Assembly: GCA_002422225.1 (NCBI GenBank)
Contig: DITX01000161.1
Location: 1-8,794, forward strand
DNA length: 8,794 nt
Reading direction: 5' to 3'
Origin: Gammaproteobacteria bacterium UBA6173
GTDB taxonomy: Bacteria > Pseudomonadota > Gammaproteobacteria > Pseudomonadales > Pseudohongiellaceae
Numbering within the stretch: the first letter of the stretch is position 1; each line of letters opens with the position of its first letter. The position numbers and the translations under genes are program-made. This document shows positions 5,400 to 8,794 of this stretch, one piece after another. A model generated the notes under the pieces. That model was not told where the DNA came from and ran no database searches. It saw only the letters and a program-made list of their open reading frames with translations.

Positions 5400-8141
5400 A
5401 TGAGTGTTGATTTATCGATTGCCGTATCAGATAACCCGGATATTCATGTCAGTCATCCGGGATGGGCGGATCACACACTGTTTGATACCTTGGCCTTTGA
5501 TCAGAAACTAGGCTCGGGTATGCCCACGGTTACCTTGTTTAAGGACGTGTTAGCGCAGACCCAACAGGAGTTGGATCGACGTTATCGCGCAGGCGCTGAA
5601 ATCAGCAGCCTGGTCTGTGGGCGGGCATGGTTTATGGATGAATTACTGCGTCGTGCCTGGCGTTTGTTTGACTGGAAAAACAGTGAACATCTGAGTTTAT
5701 TGGCAGTGGGTGGATATGGGCGCGGAGAATTGCACCCGCATTCAGATATCGATCTGTTGTTATTGATGCGGGGTGACCAGTCCGCAATAAACCGGGAAGC
5801 TTTAAGCAAATTTTTTACCTTTCTGTGGGATATCAACCTCGAAATAGGTCAGAGTGTGCGCACCATAGTGCAGTGTCGCGAAGAGGCTGTGAAAGACATC
5901 ACCGTGGCGACCAGTCTGATGGAATCCAGGACGATTGTGGGTCCTGCTGCCAACCTGGAATCCTTGCGCCTGGAAATGATTGCGTTAACACAGGATGCCA
6001 GTGTCTGGCCTGCGCGAGAGTTTTTTACCGCCAAACGCGATGAGCAGATTGCGCGGCACAATAAATATTACGACATTGATTATGCACTAGAACCCAATGT
6101 AAAAACCTCTCCGGGCGGTCTGCGTGATATCCAGACTATTGGCTGGATCGCCAAGCGCCATTATGACGCCGATAACCTGGCAGATCTTGTTGCACTGGGA
6201 TTTTTGTTACCTTCTGAATATGAGCAGCTTTATAAGGGCGAACAATTGTTATGGAAGCTGCGTTATGGTTTGCATTTGCTCGCGGGTCGCAAAGAAGATC
6301 GCTTGTTGTTTGACAAGCAGCGCGATCTGGCCGCGATGTTTGGTTTTCAGGATGATAACAAGAGTCTTGCTGTTGAAAAATTGATGCAAGAGTATTACCG
6401 CGCGGTTGCGACCCTGCGGGCCTTAAACGACGTGCTGCTGCAACACTTTGATGAAGCGATTCTCAGAGCGGGCGAAAAGGTAGAGATCACTCGCATCAAC
6501 AACCGCTTCCAGATTCGCAACAATTATATTGAGGTCACAGACAGCGGCATTTTTAAACGCTTTCCATTTGCGTTGATGGAGGTTTTTGTGTTGATGGCGC
6601 AAAACCCGGAAATTAAAGGTGTGCGTGCAGCAACGATTCGATTGATCCATGAATATCGCACACTCATTGATAACAAATTCCGGGTGGATATCAGGAATAC
6701 CACGCTGTTTATGGAGTTGCTGCGCTCTGCCAATGACCTGACTTCTCAGCTCCGACGTATGGCCCGTTATGGCATTCTGGGGCGCTACTTGCCTGAGTTT
6801 GGCGCCATAACCGGCAAGATGCAGCATGACCTGTTTCATATTTACACAGTCGATGCGCATACCTTGCAGGTGGTTGAGAATATGCGACGCTACCGTTTGC
6901 CGGAGGCAAAAGATCTTTATCCCATCGCAGCACATATCATCACAAAATTGCCCAAAGTTGAGCTGCTTTATATCGCTGGCCTGTACCACGATATTGCTAA
7001 AGGTCGCGGGGGGGATCACTCAACACTGGGTATGGAAGATGCGACCGCGTTTTGCCAGCGCCATCACCTGAGTGCGTGGGATACAAAACTGGTGTGCTGG
7101 CTGATTGGAAAACATCTGTTGATGTCGATGACAGCGCAACGTAAAGATATTTCGGATCCTGAAGTCATTCAAGACTTTGCCGTGCAGGTTGGTGACAAGC
7201 TGCATCTGGATTATTTATACGCGCTGACGGTTGCTGATATCAATGCAACCAATCCTACTTTGTGGAATGCCTGGCGCGCGTCTTTGCTGCGACAATTGTA
7301 TTTGAGTACCAAAAAGGCACTGCGCAGAGGCCTCGAAAATCCGATTGATCGACAGGATCGGATCAAGGACAAACAAGAAAGCGCCTTACTGAAATTACGT
7401 GATAAAGGTTTGTCGGACGCCGAGATTCAAAGCATCTGGGAAAATACCGATGATGAATATTTTGTGCGTGAATCTGCCGCTAATATTGTATGGCATACAG
7501 AGTCGATAGCCCGGCACAAGCAGCAACATGGTGCAGAAGAGACACTGATTCTGGTACAGGATACGGCAGACTCTCTGGCTGACGGCGCTACTCACATTTT
7601 TATTTATACCGTCAATCGACGCCATCTGTTTGCGAGCAGCGCAGCAGCCATGGAGCAACTGGGACTGAACATTCAGGATGCACGAATTTTTACTTCCAGC
7701 AAAAACTTTTGTATGAACACCTACTCTGTGCTGGAAATGGATGGCACGGCGATTGGCGATAATCCTCAACGCGTCAGCCAGATAAAAAAGCTGCTCTGTG
7801 AGTATCTGGCCGAGCCATCAGCGCATCTGCGGGTTTCCAGAAAACGACGTTCCCGAAAACTTCAGCATTTTGGTCAGCAAGTTGAAACCGCCGTGATCAA
7901 CAAAGACGGTCAGCCGTGGTCAACACTGGAGGTCAACTGCATCGATAAACCGGGCATTCTTGCCGCCATTGGAAAGGTGTTCGCAGAGCAGGAAATACAA
8001 TTGCTGAATGCCCGCATTGCCACGCTTGGCGAGCGCGTTGAGGATTTGTTTTTTATTGCAGATGCCAATGATCAACCTGTTTGTGATCCACTTGCCATCG
8101 AAAAACTGCAAAAGGCTTTGCAGCTGGAACTGGAAGCCTGA
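5400..8141 (+). CDS. glnD: Bifunctional PII uridylyltransferase / uridylyl-removing enzyme GlnD
   Basis: The cytoplasmic glutamine sensor: it uridylylates PII (GlnB/GlnK) when nitrogen is scarce and de-uridylylates it when glutamine is high, feeding NtrB/NtrC and GlnE control of glutamine synthetase. The protein has 913 residues (E. coli 890). The nucleotidyltransferase motif GGYGRGE (104-110) is followed by DID with Asp116 and Asp118. A PII-uridylyltransferase linker region includes TSPGGLRDIQ (236-245). The HD domain has HDIAKGRGGDHS (530-541) with His530/Asp531, plus His487 and Asp613 as likely partners. Two C-terminal ACT domains lie at ~731-805 and ~841-910, the latter with DKPGILAAIG (849-858). 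Both activities look intact. The ATG at 5400 is chosen since GAGGG lies eight bases upstream; an in-frame GTG at 5391 overlaps that site. The C-terminal sequence resembles the Pseudomonas protein most. Confidence 0.97.
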   Translation: MSVDLSIAVSDNPDIHVSHPGWADHTLFDTLAFDQKLGSGMPTVTLFKDVLAQTQQELDRRYRAGAEISSLVCGRAWFMDELLRRAWRLFDWKNSEHLSLLAVGGYGRGELHPHSDIDLLLLMRGDQSAINREALSKFFTFLWDINLEIGQSVRTIVQCREEAVKDITVATSLMESRTIVGPAANLESLRLEMIALTQDASVWPAREFFTAKRDEQIARHNKYYDIDYALEPNVKTSPGGLRDIQTIGWIAKRHYDADNLADLVALGFLLPSEYEQLYKGEQLLWKLRYGLHLLAGRKEDRLLFDKQRDLAAMFGFQDDNKSLAVEKLMQEYYRAVATLRALNDVLLQHFDEAILRAGEKVEITRINNRFQIRNNYIEVTDSGIFKRFPFALMEVFVLMAQNPEIKGVRAATIRLIHEYRTLIDNKFRVDIRNTTLFMELLRSANDLTSQLRRMARYGILGRYLPEFGAITGKMQHDLFHIYTVDAHTLQVVENMRRYRLPEAKDLYPIAAHIITKLPKVELLYIAGLYHDIAKGRGGDHSTLGMEDATAFCQRHHLSAWDTKLVCWLIGKHLLMSMTAQRKDISDPEVIQDFAVQVGDKLHLDYLYALTVADINATNPTLWNAWRASLLRQLYLSTKKALRRGLENPIDRQDRIKDKQESALLKLRDKGLSDAEIQSIWENTDDEYFVRESAANIVWHTESIARHKQQHGAEETLILVQDTADSLADGATHIFIYTVNRRHLFASSAAAMEQLGLNIQDARIFTSSKNFCMNTYSVLEMDGTAIGDNPQRVSQIKKLLCEYLAEPSAHLRVSRKRRSRKLQHFGQQVETAVINKDGQPWSTLEVNCIDKPGILAAIGKVFAEQEIQLLNARIATLGERVEDLFFIADANDQPVCDPLAIEKLQKALQLELEA

Positions 8142-8170
8142 CACTGATAAGTCAGCAGTCCTGACACTGA
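8137..8170 (+). repeat. 11-base direct repeat at the glnD-dapD junction
   Basis: CCTGACACTGA occurs at 8137-8147, spanning the glnD stop codon, and again at 8160-8170. Small overlapping hairpins are possible: CTGA/TCAG (8144-8147 with 8152-8155) and CAGTC/GACTG (8156-8160 with 8169-8173). None has a T-run, so transcription probably continues into dapD. Confidence 0.45.
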
Positions 8171-8190
8171 CTGTATGCAATGATTTTAAA
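8161..8190 (+). promoter_or_regulatory. Weak candidate promoter for dapD
   Basis: CTGACA (8161-8166) matches the -35 hexamer at 5 of 6. TTTAAA (8185-8190, spacer 18, 4 of 6) or an extended TGATTTTAA (8181-8189) could serve as the -10. It would give dapD a start independent of the map-glnD transcript. The -35 copy lies inside the direct repeat, so the match may be incidental. Confidence 0.25.
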
Positions 8191-8216
8191 AAGAACGGAT
8201 AAACAAGGATTCAAGT

Positions 8217-8794
8217 ATGAATAGCAGCAATTTCCACAGTTTTGGACTGGGTCTGGCGACACTGGATTCACAAGGCAAAATAATTGAAGTCTATTTTCCT
8301 GAGCCAGTCGTCAAGCCTGCGCCAGAGACGGCTCTTGCCTTGAGCGCGCGTTGCGGATACCAAGCAGGCAATTCTGCAATAAAGTTGTCGTCAGACCAGT
8401 GTTCGAGCATTGCAGAGGACAAATCCATTGCGATAAGTAATTTGCTACGCGATACATTAAGAACAACGCAGGCAACGGTTGTTGCGATGTTTCTCGCGGA
8501 AAACAGTGCTCCTTCAAGTGTTGCTGAAGTGTATCTCAAGCTGCACCTGCTCTCTCACCGACTGTGTAAGCCCCATTCACTGAATCTGCAGGGTGCTTTT
8601 GGCATACTCAGAAACATTGCATGGACCAATCAGGGCGCGATAGCTGTGGAAGATCTTGCTGCCAGACAACTGCAGGCGCGCAGCAAAGGTGAAATGCTCG
8701 ATGTGATGTCCGTTGATAAATTTCCGAAAATGGTTAATTACGTTGTCCCGTCAGGTGTCAGAATTGCGGACACCGCGCGTGTGAGATTGGGTGC
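8217..8794 (+). CDS. dapD: Tetrahydrodipicolinate N-succinyltransferase DapD, 3' end beyond window
   Basis: Catalyses succinyl-CoA-dependent succinylation of tetrahydrodipicolinate in the succinylase route to meso-diaminopimelate and lysine, supplying peptidoglycan. Only the first 192 residues are in the window; the Pseudomonas-type enzyme is ~340 residues. The visible part aligns with that longer type: SFGLGLATLD near the start, AENSAPSSVAEVYLKLHLLS (94-113), NIAWTNQGAI (133-142), SVDKFPKM (165-172) and VPSGVRIADTARVRLG (177-192), which begins the left-handed beta-helix of hexapeptide repeats. The shorter E. coli-type DapD (274 residues) has a different N-terminal part. The ATG at 8217 has AAGGA (8205-8209) seven bases upstream. 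It lies 75 bases after glnD on the same strand, so read-through is likely. Catalytic residues of the acyltransferase core lie outside the window. Confidence 0.95.
   Translation, partial: MNSSNFHSFGLGLATLDSQGKIIEVYFPEPVVKPAPETALALSARCGYQAGNSAIKLSSDQCSSIAEDKSIAISNLLRDTLRTTQATVVAMFLAENSAPSSVAEVYLKLHLLSHRLCKPHSLNLQGAFGILRNIAWTNQGAIAVEDLAARQLQARSKGEMLDVMSVDKFPKMVNYVVPSGVRIADTARVRLG

Noticed and set aside
6423..7019. 198-codon open frame antisense to glnD
   Set aside because: Its sequence has no recognisable domain, it lies wholly opposite intact conserved glnD sequence, and it has no ribosome site or promoter that I can see.
7742..7756. Sigma-54-like TGGCACGGCGATTGG inside glnD
   Set aside because: The essential GC at -12 is GG here, and the site lies deep in coding sequence of a conserved domain.

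Overview
The window looks like ordinary core chromosome from a gammaproteobacterium with mid-range GC. Its GlnD and DapD resemble the Pseudomonas-type proteins, its Map is very close to the E. coli enzyme, and it carries a TorF/Gcw_chp-family outer-membrane protein. I see no insertion sequence, prophage, CRISPR array, tRNA or rRNA. Seven protein genes are supported, and six are complete.

Layout: a patatin-like phospholipase gene (21-1148, +) runs head-on into a TorF-type putative porin gene (1160-1909, -). The 308 bases upstream of the porin (1910-2217) hold no credible gene but are rich in regulatory signals. A yebE-like DUF533/TerB-fold gene (2218-2931, -) and dbpA, an rRNA-specific DEAD-box helicase gene (2993-4372, -), follow on the same strand. 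A 137-base divergent promoter region then separates dbpA from map (4510-5289, +), glnD (5400-8141, +) and dapD (8217 to the window edge, +).

How the genes relate: map-glnD-dapD is a known gammaproteobacterial cluster that combines N-terminal protein maturation, nitrogen sensing and lysine/peptidoglycan precursor synthesis. DbpA acts in 50S subunit assembly, so a translation theme spans the divergent region. GlnD uridylylates PII and so governs the NtrB/NtrC response.

The most interesting non-coding signal is in front of the porin gene. A near-perfect sigma-54 (RpoN) promoter has exact 10-base GG-to-GC spacing. About 99 bases upstream of its predicted start is a strong NtrC-like palindrome, and a weaker one lies 30 bases further out. 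The porin is therefore a candidate member of the nitrogen-limitation regulon, which GlnD in this same window would feed. No previously undescribed multi-gene system was found.
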